Position numbers and translations under genes: made by a program
Shown: piece after piece, positions 15,343-24,240 of the stretch
Numbering within the stretch: position 1 is the stretch's first letter
Layout of the letters: every line of letters begins with the position of its first letter
Notes under the pieces: generated by a model
Told to the model about the DNA's origin: nothing
Database searches by the model: none
The model's input: the letters and a program-made list of their open reading frames with translations, nothing else
From: an uncultured Flavobacteriaceae bacterium
GTDB taxonomy: Bacteria; Bacteroidota; Bacteroidia; Flavobacteriales; Flavobacteriaceae
Length of the DNA stretch: 64,000 bases
Direction: 5' to 3'
Assembly: GCA_943789365.1 (NCBI GenBank)
Contig: CALSTV010000001.1
Span: 1,736,001 to 1,800,000 of the forward strand

Positions 15343-17937
15343 TTACTTAAAGTGCTCCTCAGCTTTTACTTTTTTCGCTTTTTTCTTCTTTTTAAATTTG
15401 TTGAATGTATAGGTAACCCCTAATTCTACAACAGGACCATTTCTATGGTATTCTGTTTCCTGATAAAAGATTTGTTGATTTTGTTGATTAAATGCATTGG
15501 TGTCTAAACCTTGTAGGTTTGTACTCAACAAATCCAATCCTCTTAAACTAAAGTCCCAACCTTCCAATTTTTCAGGTGAATAGTTAAATGAAATATTTGC
15601 CATTTGGAAATAGTCGTTCGAACCTTGAGATGTTACTGTTCCAGAAGTATAGTTATAATCTAAAGTAGTACTTAATTCTTCTGAAATATCTAAGTTCATA
15701 TTTCCTTTTAAGCTCCAGTTTGTGCTTTCCTGGTCTACAGCGTATCCAAAGACATCTCCTTTAATTTTAAAGTTGTACAAAGATCCTCCTACTAAAAATT
15801 TAGCCCATGAATTTAGAAATAAGTTGGCTGTTAACTCCCCTCCTATAGCGGTTGAGTTTCCTGCATTTGTATAGGAACGAATCAACACATCTTCATTTAG
15901 AATTGCATGCATTTCAGGGTTTTCAACGGCTGTAGTGGTCGTATTTACTCTAAATACTGCATTTTCTGTTCCTCTATAAAAACCTGTTAAGTTGATGTTT
16001 TGCTTACCTACATTGGTTTCATAAGAAAGCTCTACATTGTTCAAGTATTCTGATTCTAATGTTGGATCTCCAATTACATATACTTCAAAGTGACGACGGT
16101 ATAAAAACGGTGCCATTTTTGTCAATGACGGTCTGTTGATTCTTCTGCTTGCCGCTAAAATATATTTGGTATTGTCATTTACCTGGTAGTTGATATGTGC
16201 AGAAGGGAATAAGTCTAGTTTTGTTTGTTCGTAGTTATTTTCTTCAGATAATCCAAAATCTCCTAAGTAAGACGTGTTGGAAATAAATGTGCTTTGATCT
16301 CCGTATTCTGTACGCAAACCGAAGTTATACGACCATTTTTCTCCAGATCTGGCGTAATCTATATAGGCTGCATATACAGACCTATCTAGGTCAATTGTAT
16401 TGTCTAAATCTTCTGTAACCAAATCGTTATAGAAATTAAAATCTCCTTCAATTCCAATGTTTTGAAATTGCGCTCCTACTCCTATGGAACCACCATTGTC
16501 GAATTCTTTCTCATAGTCAGCTGAAACACGAAATCCTTTTAAAGGTGTATCGTCCGACATTCCATATTCGCTACTTTCTCTACTACCATTTTCATAACCA
16601 CTCCCTATATCGTTATCTAGATCTTCTCTAGAATTATAGAAATAGTTTGTATTCGACAATTCTCTACTCAAGCTAGAACTTTCGTAAGTACCCGACAATT
16701 TTAAATCAGATCCTTCTTCAAAATCTACCGAATAATCCACACTGGCAGTATTGTAGTCACCATATCTGTTATCTATATTTGGGTTGTAAATATATTCAAC
16801 ATTTGTTCCGTCTTCTACCGCTGTATCTACACCACCGTTGTAGGTATCATATACATAATATGCTGCTCTACCATTGTTTCTATTTCCGTAGAAATAAGAG
16901 AAAGACAATTCTTTGTTCTCACTCAAATGGAAATCTACACCAACATTTGCAGAATAGTATTTGTACCATTCTGGTCTTTCCCCTTGTGCGTTCATATGAA
17001 AATAAGCTGAAGGGCTTGTTTCATCGTTTTCAACCAAAACGCGTGCTCTACCGATACGCATTCCGTTTACATTCTTTTCATTATAGTTAAAAGAACCGTG
17101 TAACGAGTATTTTTTAGTGTTGTACATCAAATTGATACCCGCTACATAGCGACCATCATTCATTTTATGTCCGCTGTATAGATCGGTATCATTTGCCCAT
17201 GGTGCACCTCCAATGGTTCCGGTTGCTGTAGCTGAGAAGCCTAGCAGACCAGTACTTTTTGTTTTGATGTTGATGATTCCTCCTTTTCCTTGTGCGTCGT
17301 AACGTGCGGTAGGTACAGAAATGATATCAATTTTATCTATATCGTTACTCGAAATCTGATTTAACAAAGTAGATGCGTCAATATTGGTAGGTTTTCCGTT
17401 TAGATATACCATAAAATCTGAGGTACCACGTACGGATACATTTCCGTCGGGTTGTACGGTTACAGAAGGCAGTTTACCTAACACATCGGCAGCGTTTCCT
17501 CCTTTAGCGGTATCAAAGTCTTTTGTAGAATAGGTCTTTCTATCAATTTTAGTCACCTGCGTTTTATTAACTCCTGTAATAGTAACTTCTTTTAAAGCTT
17601 CGGTACTCACGGCTAAACCTACTTTCCCTAAATCTAATTGACCATCATTCTTTACTACAACTGCATCTATCACAGTATTTTCAAAACCAATATAAGAAAC
17701 CTCTACTTTATAGGTTCCTACTGGTAAGTTTTCTAATGAAAAGTTTCCGTCAAAATCAGAACTTGTACCATCTGTTTTATCGGCCGATTTTACGACTACC
17801 GTTGCAAAAGGCACCGGTTCGTTGGTGTTTTTATCCACTACGGATCCTATAACGTTTCCTTTTTGAGCAGTTGCTACTGTGAGTCCAAGCAAAAAGATGC
17901 TAAACAAACTCACTTTCAATTTTTTTAATTGTTTCAT
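15343..17937 (-). CDS. TonB-dependent outer-membrane receptor (CarboxypepD_reg-like, outer membrane beta-barrel family)
   Basis: The 864-residue protein has a signal peptide (MKQLKKLKVSLFSIFLLGLTVATAQ), a carboxypeptidase regulatory-like domain (about 28-110), a plug domain (about 125-225; VLGKLPSVTVQPDGNVSVRG) and a long beta-barrel of the OMP_b-brl_3 type. It ends with a lysine-rich tail after the last strand. It imports or senses an unknown ligand through TonB energy. There is no SusD partner. An AraC-type regulator lies 108 bp upstream on the same strand, so it probably controls this receptor. A strong terminator follows the gene. Confidence 0.88.
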   Translation of the reverse strand: MKQLKKLKVSLFSIFLLGLTVATAQKGNVIGSVVDKNTNEPVPFATVVVKSADKTDGTSSDFDGNFSLENLPVGTYKVEVSYIGFENTVIDAVVVKNDGQLDLGKVGLAVSTEALKEVTITGVNKTQVTKIDRKTYSTKDFDTAKGGNAADVLGKLPSVTVQPDGNVSVRGTSDFMVYLNGKPTNIDASTLLNQISSNDIDKIDIISVPTARYDAQGKGGIINIKTKSTGLLGFSATATGTIGGAPWANDTDLYSGHKMNDGRYVAGINLMYNTKKYSLHGSFNYNEKNVNGMRIGRARVLVENDETSPSAYFHMNAQGERPEWYKYYSANVGVDFHLSENKELSFSYFYGNRNNGRAAYYVYDTYNGGVDTAVEDGTNVEYIYNPNIDNRYGDYNTASVDYSVDFEEGSDLKLSGTYESSSLSRELSNTNYFYNSREDLDNDIGSGYENGSRESSEYGMSDDTPLKGFRVSADYEKEFDNGGSIGVGAQFQNIGIEGDFNFYNDLVTEDLDNTIDLDRSVYAAYIDYARSGEKWSYNFGLRTEYGDQSTFISNTSYLGDFGLSEENNYEQTKLDLFPSAHINYQVNDNTKYILAASRRINRPSLTKMAPFLYRRHFEVYVIGDPTLESEYLNNVELSYETNVGKQNINLTGFYRGTENAVFRVNTTTTAVENPEMHAILNEDVLIRSYTNAGNSTAIGGELTANLFLNSWAKFLVGGSLYNFKIKGDVFGYAVDQESTNWSLKGNMNLDISEELSTTLDYNYTSGTVTSQGSNDYFQMANISFNYSPEKLEGWDFSLRGLDLLSTNLQGLDTNAFNQQNQQIFYQETEYHRNGPVVELGVTYTFNKFKKKKKAKKVKAEEHFK

Positions 17938-18044
17938 GTTTTATAATTTAAAATGTGATACGAAACGGTTGGTTTATCATTTTCATTTTGCAAAAGTATT
18001 ATATAATCTCAGATATTTATGGTCTATTTGAAAATATTGTGGTC

Positions 18045-18861
18045 TTATCTATGGTTTTCTCTATAGTTTCTAGGGGTTAGACCTGTGTGTCTTTTAAAAA
18101 AATTTCGTAAAGTGAGAATTGTCTTTAAAATTGAGTTCATGTGCTATTTCATTGATATTTAAATCACTGTAAATCAAAAGACGATTTGCTTCACTATTGG
18201 TATATTCCGAAAGCACTTCGGAGGCCGATTTGTCTTGTTTTTTTCTGCAAACTGCATTAAGGTTTTGAGGACTTGTATGCAATGCTTCCGCAAATTGTTC
18301 AACTTTTGTATGATTTGTATTTTGATCACGTAACAAAGCCACAAAGTTATCGTACAAGGAGTTGTTTTTTTGAACAATTTTATGATCTGTTTGCAAAAGT
18401 TTACCTAGTAGTGCCTTGAACATGCCTTCCAAAATGGTATGGTTTTCTTCAGCGTTGTTTTCGTATTCTTCGACCATAAGTTGAAATAAACTTTGAATTG
18501 CCCTAGGGTCTTTTGGAAACAGGTAGGTATAATTACTTATCTCATAAAGTAATTGTTTCATTGCAAGGTCTATACTCTCTTCTACAAATGAGTTTTTAAG
18601 CAAAATTACATATCCTGAAGGTTTTGAGGTAATATCCCAAAAATGAATTTGATCTTTTCTAACCACAAACAGCTGGTTGGGTTCAATAGGTATTTGTTCA
18701 ATATCTATGGTGTGATTTCCGGTTCCTTTCACAAAAAAGACCAACTCTAGGTATTTGTTGTGTTTGTGCGGTTTTGTTTTGCGAATATGTTTTCTAAACT
18801 CAGCAATTTTAATCGTGCTGGTTTTTGAAATTTTATCGTTTACCGACAAGGAGGACTTCAT
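18045..18861 (-). CDS. AraC-family transcriptional regulator with a C-terminal frameshift
   Basis: An N-terminal cupin-like sensing half (KYLELVFFVKGTGNHTIDIEQIPI) is followed by the AraC DNA-binding domain with two helix-turn-helix units. The intact frame stops at 18094 after HFTKFF. In the next frame the sequence continues KRHTGLTPRNYRENHR and stops at 18045, which is the normal end of an AraC domain. The join is a run of seven A on the plus strand (18096-18102); six would restore the full frame. The truncated form would be 255 residues and the restored form 271. This may be a sequencing error, a phase-variable tract or a real mutation. It probably regulates the adjacent TonB receptor gene. 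Confidence 0.8.
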
Positions 18862-18977
18862 GTATCAATGATTTTTCGTCTACAAAAATAAGGTGAATTT
18901 TATTCTAAAAACAGAGCATTCTTAACAATAACTGTACCAAATACGTCAATAACGGGTCTTTTACAAATACCTAAAAA

Positions 18978-19004
18978 AAAATCGAAGCGTTATGCTTCGA
19001 TTTT
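18978..19004 (-). terminator. rho-independent terminator of tatA
   Basis: AAAATCGAAGC and GCTTCGATTTT form an 11-bp stem with a 5-nt loop. On the minus strand it is followed by a long T-run (complement of 18973-18980), 22 bp after the tatA stop. Confidence 0.85.
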
Positions 19005-19025
19005 AATCATTAGTAAAAAACTAAT

Positions 19026-19220
19026 TTATTTTTTATTTTCTTCTTTAGAATCGGGTTTGTCTTCGTCTTTCGAAGCATTTTTAAATTCCTTGATACCACT
19101 TCCTAATCCTTTCATCAATTCAGGAATTTTTCTACCTCCAAATAACAGCAGTACTACAACTACAATAAGAATTACTTGTGGTGGGCCAATCATGCCTAAA
19201 AATATGCTTTGTGTATTCAT
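19026..19220 (-). CDS. tatA: Sec-independent protein translocase subunit TatA/TatE
   Basis: The 64-residue protein has one N-terminal membrane helix (about 13-28, [15 protein letters not shown]), then the hallmark [20 protein letters not shown] hinge and amphipathic helix, and a charged C-terminus. It forms the pore component of the twin-arginine translocation system, which exports folded proteins. A likely substrate in this window is the DUF1501 protein with an RREFLK signal. It is a single gene with its own strong terminator. TatC is not in the window. Confidence 0.93.
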   Translation of the reverse strand: MNTQSIFLGMIGPPQVILIVVVVLLLFGGRKIPELMKGLGSGIKEFKNASKDEDKPDSKEENKK

Positions 19221-19393
19221 TTCATCTCTGTTTAGAAAACAAATATAGTAACTTTGATTTACATAACATAGTTAGTTTTGAGTTTTGAGCGTTAAGTGGT
19301 GAGTTATAGAGAACTCTTGGAGTGAGGAGTTAAGGAGACCTCCCGCCTCGGGTGGATTTGTATATATTTTCTTTTATAAATACTTAGATTTAC

Positions 19394-20131
19394 TTAATCT
19401 TTCTTAGGGGTTTTAGTTTCGTAAGAAGTCTTTTCTTTCTTTTTCTGGGTCCCTTTAGCATAATCGTTAATGTTCCCTCCCATTACTTTTGTGGTACTCA
19501 CAGATTTTGGTTTTCCATCATAAAGTATGGTTCCTCCCAATTTTACTTTGGCTTCCAGAGCTTCCGTAACATAAATTTCAGCTTTTCCTCCGGTAGAAGC
19601 ATACACTGTTGCTTGTTCCGATTTCAACTCAAAGCCTTCATAGTTTGCACCTGATACAATAGCTACATTTTGTGTTTTACAATTTCCTTTTAATTGAATA
19701 TTTCCTCCTGTAATCCCTTTTATATGCAAATAATCAACCGCCACCTCCAGTTTTATATAAGATCCTTCTTGAGAACTGACTTTTAATTGAGTTTGTTTAA
19801 ATTTTTCGTCGGATCGGATTACTGAACCTTGATTGACATCGAGTTCTCCAATATTACTGTTGTAATACAAGTTGATATGTACATTTTTTGAACTAAATGT
19901 ACTTGCAATATTCATAGCAATTTTAAGTACTCCTTTTTTGTTTTTTACGGAAACGTCAGCGGCGTTTTTTCCTGTAATTTCCAGTCGTTGTTCAGTAGAT
20001 TTTATAAGATGTACTGTAAGTCCATTGTATACTTTTAATTCATCTATGGTTTTTAACTCTATATTCACTTTTTCTTGGGTGAATCCAAAAGTTGTAACGA
20101 GTAGAAATGCGATAATTATTTTGTTCTTCAT
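19394..20131 (-). CDS. exported head-GIN (DUF2807) domain protein
   Basis: The 245-residue protein has a signal peptide (MKNKIIIAFLLVTTFGFTQ) and a repetitive beta-strand body: FELKSEQATVYASTGGKAEIYVTEALEAKVKLGGTILYDG and GNINDYAKG. This is typical of the head-GIN/putative auto-transporter adhesin family, a small right-handed beta-solenoid. Function is unknown; members are periplasmic or surface proteins. The C-terminus is lysine-rich. It follows rnr by eight bases on the same strand. The gap on its far side (19221-19393) is low-complexity GAGTTTTGAG-type sequence without a gene. Confidence 0.82.
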   Translation of the reverse strand: MKNKIIIAFLLVTTFGFTQEKVNIELKTIDELKVYNGLTVHLIKSTEQRLEITGKNAADVSVKNKKGVLKIAMNIASTFSSKNVHINLYYNSNIGELDVNQGSVIRSDEKFKQTQLKVSSQEGSYIKLEVAVDYLHIKGITGGNIQLKGNCKTQNVAIVSGANYEGFELKSEQATVYASTGGKAEIYVTEALEAKVKLGGTILYDGKPKSVSTTKVMGGNINDYAKGTQKKKEKTSYETKTPKKD

Positions 20132-20139
20132 TGTGCGAA

Positions 20140-22344
20140 TTAAGTTAATAGGGTAAAGTCTAGATGTTTTCTATCTAAATCAGTATTTTTTACTTTTACG
20201 TTGACTTCCATACCTAATTGGTACATGTTTTTTGTGGACTGTCCTACCAAAGCCATTTGTTTTTCATCGAAAATATAATAATCGTCTTTGATATCGCGTG
20301 TACGCACCATTCCTTCACATTTGTTTTCTATAATTTCTACATAAATTCCCCATTCTGTGACTCCAGAAATAACCCCTAAAAACTCTTGATCTTGGTGGTC
20401 TTGCATGTATTTAATTTGCATGTATTTTATGGAATCTCTTTCGGCTTTGGTAGCTAGGTATTCCATTTCAGATGCATGCTTACATTTTTCTTCGTATTCT
20501 TCTTGTTTCGGAGACTTCCCTCCATCGAGATAATGTTGTAATAAGCGATGTGCCATGACATCTGGATACCTTCGAATTGGTGAGGTAAAATGTGAATAAT
20601 ATTCAAATGCCAAACCATAGTGACCAATATTATTGGTGGTATATTCGGCTTTGCTCATAGTGCGTATTGCCAAAGTTTCAATCATATTCGATTCTCCTTT
20701 TCCATGTACATCTACCAGTAATTTATTCAAACTATCAGAAGTTGATTTTCTCGATTTTAAATCGATGCTGTATCCAAATTTGTGAATGATACCCTGTAGT
20801 GCCTGTAGTTTGTCTACATTCGGTTCGTCATGCACTCTATAAATGAAGGTGTCATTGGAAGGTCTTCCTTTTTTCTTCCCAATAAATTCTGATACTTTTT
20901 TATTTGCCAGGAGCATGAATTCTTCAATAAGCTTATTAGCATCTTTCGATTCTTTAAAAAATACGCCTAAAGGATTGGCTTCTTCGTCTAAATTGAACTT
21001 CACTTCTACTCTATCAAAAGTGATTGCGCCGTCTTTTAAGCGTTTTTTACGCATTATTTTAGCTAACGTATCCATCTTTAAGACTGCATTCACAATGTCT
21101 TCTGAAACCTCATAAGAACCGTTTTGAATTGAAATTTCTTCTGGAATGGTAATTTTTGTATTTTCTTTTCCTTCTTCGATAATTACCTGAGCTTCTTCAT
21201 AGGCAAATCGCTGATCGGAATAGGTAACGGTTCTTCCATACCAATCGTTTACAATTTGTGCTTTTTCATTGAGTTCAAAAACCGCAGAAAACGTAAGTTT
21301 CTCTTCATGGGGTCTTAAAGAACAAACACCATTGGATAGCATTTCTGGAAGCATTGGTACTACTCTATCTACTAAATAGACCGAGGTTGCACGTTCATAA
21401 GCTTCTCTTTCCAATTCAGAATCTAAAGGAATGTAATGCGAAACATCTGCAATATGTACGCCTACTTCGTAATTTCCATTTTCCAATATTTTAAAAGACA
21501 AAGCATCGTCAAAATCCTTTGCGTCTTTAGGATCTATGGTAAAGGTAAGATCGCCACGCATATCTCTTCGCTTGGCAATTTCTTCTTCAGTTATTCGTGT
21601 ATCTAAATCCTGCGCTTCTTTTTCCACATGCGCAGGAAATTCATAGGGCAAACCGTATTCCGCTAAAATACTGTGAATTTCGGTATTGTGTTCTCCTGGT
21701 TTTCCTAGTACTTGGGTTATTTTTCCAAAAGGATTTTTAGAATTCTCTGGCCAATCTGTGAGTGTAGCTATTACTTTATCGCCATCTACCGCACCGTCTA
21801 AATTGTCTTTAGATATAAATATATCTGCATACATTTTATTATTATCGGGTACTACAAAACCAAAGTTTTTACTGAGTTGTAATACGCCTACAAAATTGGA
21901 TTTTGCTCTTTCTATTATTTCTACAACATCGCCTTCTTTTTTAGCACTGCGTCTTTTGTTATATACATATACTTTCACCGTATCTTGATGCAAGCCTCTA
22001 TTCATATTGATAGCAGGAATAAATACATCCGATTCAAAATCTTCGCAAATAAAATACGCATTTCCATTTGAGGTAAGATCTAAAGTACCAATATGGTAGT
22101 TTTTATCGGGCACCAATCTGTATTTTCCTCTATCCACTTCTTCCAGCTTTCCTTGCCCTTTTAAATCTTCTAATTTCTTAATTACTTGTCCTCTTGCATT
22201 GGCATCTGTATATCCTAATTTAGTAGCTAGCTGTTTGTAATTGAAATTTTTTGAAGGATTAGCACTGAACACTTTCAATAAATTACGTGTTAAATCTTTA
22301 AGCACCTTTCCTTTCTTTTTATATATCTTTTTCTTTTTTGACAT
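20140..22344 (-). CDS. rnr: ribonuclease R
   Basis: The 734-residue 3'-5' exoribonuclease degrades structured RNA. It has an N-terminal winged-helix/RNase B OB region with cold-shock-like domains (to about 240). The RNB catalytic domain (about 255-590) carries the Asp cluster TIDPKDAKDFDDALS. A C-terminal S1 domain (about 650-734, GVISGVTEWGIYVEIIE) follows. The length is normal for Bacteroidota. It is transcribed away from the 22.3-23.1 kb non-coding region, which is the candidate replication origin, so it would be on the leading strand. Confidence 0.96.
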   Translation of the reverse strand: MSKKKKIYKKKGKVLKDLTRNLLKVFSANPSKNFNYKQLATKLGYTDANARGQVIKKLEDLKGQGKLEEVDRGKYRLVPDKNYHIGTLDLTSNGNAYFICEDFESDVFIPAINMNRGLHQDTVKVYVYNKRRSAKKEGDVVEIIERAKSNFVGVLQLSKNFGFVVPDNNKMYADIFISKDNLDGAVDGDKVIATLTDWPENSKNPFGKITQVLGKPGEHNTEIHSILAEYGLPYEFPAHVEKEAQDLDTRITEEEIAKRRDMRGDLTFTIDPKDAKDFDDALSFKILENGNYEVGVHIADVSHYIPLDSELEREAYERATSVYLVDRVVPMLPEMLSNGVCSLRPHEEKLTFSAVFELNEKAQIVNDWYGRTVTYSDQRFAYEEAQVIIEEGKENTKITIPEEISIQNGSYEVSEDIVNAVLKMDTLAKIMRKKRLKDGAITFDRVEVKFNLDEEANPLGVFFKESKDANKLIEEFMLLANKKVSEFIGKKKGRPSNDTFIYRVHDEPNVDKLQALQGIIHKFGYSIDLKSRKSTSDSLNKLLVDVHGKGESNMIETLAIRTMSKAEYTTNNIGHYGLAFEYYSHFTSPIRRYPDVMAHRLLQHYLDGGKSPKQEEYEEKCKHASEMEYLATKAERDSIKYMQIKYMQDHQDQEFLGVISGVTEWGIYVEIIENKCEGMVRTRDIKDDYYIFDEKQMALVGQSTKNMYQLGMEVNVKVKNTDLDRKHLDFTLLT

Positions 22345-23085
22345 CTATATCTTTATATTTCTCGTAAAATAGTCATAAACAGTAGACTATTTACATTTGG
22401 GATCAAAAATACGTTAATTTTAACAGTATCTTAATTTCTAATCGCTCTATGACAAAAGTAGTGCCAAACAAAACAACATTACCTTTCGAAAATTAAGAGT
22501 ATTCATAAATTACTAATTCCTTCTTGTTATCAACATATAGTATATATATATTATTTTATTTTAAAATTTTAAAAAAGAAATAATGGTATATGATTGGCTG
22601 TTGATAAAGGGCATAACTTTTTCAATTTTTTATTGGATGTCTCACTTATCTATTTTTGTTGATAGGATATAAACAACTTATGATCGTTCTAACGGTTTCA
22701 AAATCAATTTAAAAAGGGTACTTATTAACAAGTAGTAAAATTAGATTGTTTATAGACAATTGAGGAAAGATTTTTTATTTTATACTATTCATAACCGCTA
22801 TTTTTGTTGTTGATAACTCTCGCTTAAAAAAAGGAAATTAAATTTGGATAATTAGACTTATGTCTTGTATTGTTTTTTTTAATTGAATACACAAATTTAC
22901 TTATGTTTTTTTCACCGCTATTTGTTAACAATTGCGCTTTGTAGCTAAGTCCTTTGTTTTGAGTATTTCATAGAAAAGTTATTAGAATGCCTGTTGATAA
23001 GCACTATTTATTCACATTAAAATAAAGCGATGATTTTAAGCGGTTAATTTTTAATTATTTACAGAAATCTAAGATTCAATTTTTG
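22345..23085. other. candidate chromosome replication origin (oriC)
   Basis: This is a 740-bp AT-rich non-coding stretch between divergent rnr and rpiB. DnaA-box-like 9-mers TTATCAACA occur exactly four times: 22527-22535 (+), 22599-22607 (-), 22808-22816 (-) and 22992-23000 (-). A consensus-type box TTATTCACA lies at 23008-23016, and one-mismatch versions at 22657 and 22722. An AT-only block (22536-22585) could be the unwinding element. A repeated word ACCGCTATTT is at 22794 and 22914, and the palindrome TTGTTAACAA at 22922-22931. Two parS-like sites lie 12-15 kb away. dnaA itself is not in the window, as is common in Bacteroidota. Confidence 0.68.
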
Positions 23086-23093
23086 TATTTTTG
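23086..23093 (+). promoter_or_regulatory. -7 promoter box TATTTTTG for rpiB
   Basis: The octamer fits TAnnTTTG and lies 28 bp before the rpiB ATG at 23121, giving a leader of about 20 nt. No clear -33 element is seen. Confidence 0.4.
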
Positions 23094-23120
23094 CGGTATT
23101 TAACAAATCTATCATATAAA

Positions 23121-23552
23121 ATGAAAATAGCCATCGGAAACGATCATGCAGGACCAGATTACAAATTTGAAATTGTAAAACTATTAGAAAGCAAAGGAAT
23201 TGCTGTAACAAATTATGGAACAGATTCTTTAGACAGTGTTGATTTTCCAGATTTTGCACATAAAGTAGCAGCAGATGTGGATACACAAAAAGTAGATTTA
23301 GGTATTTTAATTTGTGGATCGGCAAATGGGGTAGCTATGACGGCTAATAAATATCAAAATGTAAGAGCAGGATTGTGTTGGACCAAAGAGATTGTTGAAT
23401 TGATAAAACAACACAACAATGCCAATGTATTGTGTATTCCGGCTAGATATACAGCTATTCCTCAAGCTTTGGCAATGGTTGAAACTTTTTTAAATACAGA
23501 ATTTGAAGGTGGACGACACCAAAATAGAGTTGATAAAATTAGTTGTTCGTAA
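23121..23552 (+). CDS. rpiB: ribose 5-phosphate isomerase B
   Basis: I chose the start at 23121 because MKIAIGNDHAGPDYK is the usual family beginning; a longer frame from 23091 adds ten residues that overlap the promoter. The 143-residue RpiB/LacAB-type protein interconverts ribose 5-phosphate and ribulose 5-phosphate in the pentose phosphate pathway. The conserved NDHAG, the YPD-like VDFPDFA block, the catalytic-Cys loop LICGSANGVAMTANK and the RAGLCW segment are present. It is a single gene, divergent from rnr across the putative origin, ending in a strong terminator. Confidence 0.95.
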   Translation: MKIAIGNDHAGPDYKFEIVKLLESKGIAVTNYGTDSLDSVDFPDFAHKVAADVDTQKVDLGILICGSANGVAMTANKYQNVRAGLCWTKEIVELIKQHNNANVLCIPARYTAIPQALAMVETFLNTEFEGGRHQNRVDKISCS

Positions 23553-23577
23553 ATAACAACGTATTCGAAAAAAAAAA

Positions 23578-23604
23578 ACTCACAAGTAAATTATACTTGT
23601 GAGT
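23578..23604 (+). terminator. rho-independent terminator of rpiB
   Basis: ACTCACAAGTA and TACTTGTGAGT pair over 11 bp around a 5-nt loop, flanked by an A-run before and a T8 run after. It lies 25 bp after the rpiB stop. Confidence 0.87.
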
Positions 23605-23681
23605 TTTTTTTGTTTGGAATAGTTTGTACCAAAATTTTTGTAACTTTAATACTATTGCAAGCTATTGAAAAAGAAAAAGTT

Positions 23682-24200
23682 ATGGAAAATAAAAAAAGTA
23701 TTTCCAGTGATATAATTACAGAAAAAATTTATACACTTAGAGGAACAAAAGTAATGTTAGATCGTGATTTAGCTTTATTATTTGAGGTGAAAAATATAAG
23801 ATTAAGAGAGCAAGTTAAAAGAAACTTATCCAAATTTCCAGAACATTTTATGTTTCGACTCACTGAAGAAGAAACTGAAATGATGGTATCGCAAAATGCG
23901 ATACCATCTAAAAAACATTTAGGAGGTTCTCTACCTTATGTGTTTACCGAACACGGCGTATTGCAATTATCAAACGTTATCAACAGTAAAAAGGCTACAG
24001 AAATAAGTATTCGTGTGATTGAGGTTTTTGTTCAGATGAGAGCACAATTAGCAGAATTAGCTCAATTGAAAACTGATTTTGAAACAATCAAAAGAAAATT
24101 GACAAACAATTCTAAAAATATAGAAGTTGTCTTTTCGTATATAGATGAATTGCTAGAGAAGAAAGAACAACCCAGAAAAAAGATTGGATTTAAAAACTAA
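23682..24200 (+). CDS. ORF6N domain protein
   Basis: I take ATG 23682 (MENKKSISSDIITEKIYTLR) as the start; the frame is open from 23610 but those residues overlap the preceding terminator region. The 172-residue protein carries an ORF6N domain (about residues 8-105: IYTLRGTKVMLDRDLALLFEVKNIRLREQVKRN...FPEHFMFRL). A charged helical C-terminus likely forms a coiled coil. ORF6N is a DNA-binding domain found in phage antirepressor-like proteins and widely in Bacteroidota chromosomes. Its role here is unknown. No other phage genes are near, so this is an isolated cargo gene. Confidence 0.85.
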   Translation: MENKKSISSDIITEKIYTLRGTKVMLDRDLALLFEVKNIRLREQVKRNLSKFPEHFMFRLTEEETEMMVSQNAIPSKKHLGGSLPYVFTEHGVLQLSNVINSKKATEISIRVIEVFVQMRAQLAELAQLKTDFETIKRKLTNNSKNIEVVFSYIDELLEKKEQPRKKIGFKN

Positions 24201-24206
24201 AAAGAA

Positions 24207-24232
24207 GCCTCACAAATTAATTTTTGTGAGGC
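24207..24232 (-). terminator. terminator of the DUF1800/DUF1501 operon
   Basis: GCCTCACAAA and TTTGTGAGGC form a 10-bp stem with a 6-nt loop. Read on the minus strand the stem is followed by TTCTTTTT, so it serves the minus-strand pair ending at 24241 and may also stop the ORF6N transcript. Confidence 0.72.
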
Positions 24233-24240
24233 AATTGAAA

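Noticed and set aside
23682-24200. Prophage remnant around the ORF6N gene
   Set aside because: No integrase, structural or lysis genes are nearby; the gene stands alone between its own terminators.
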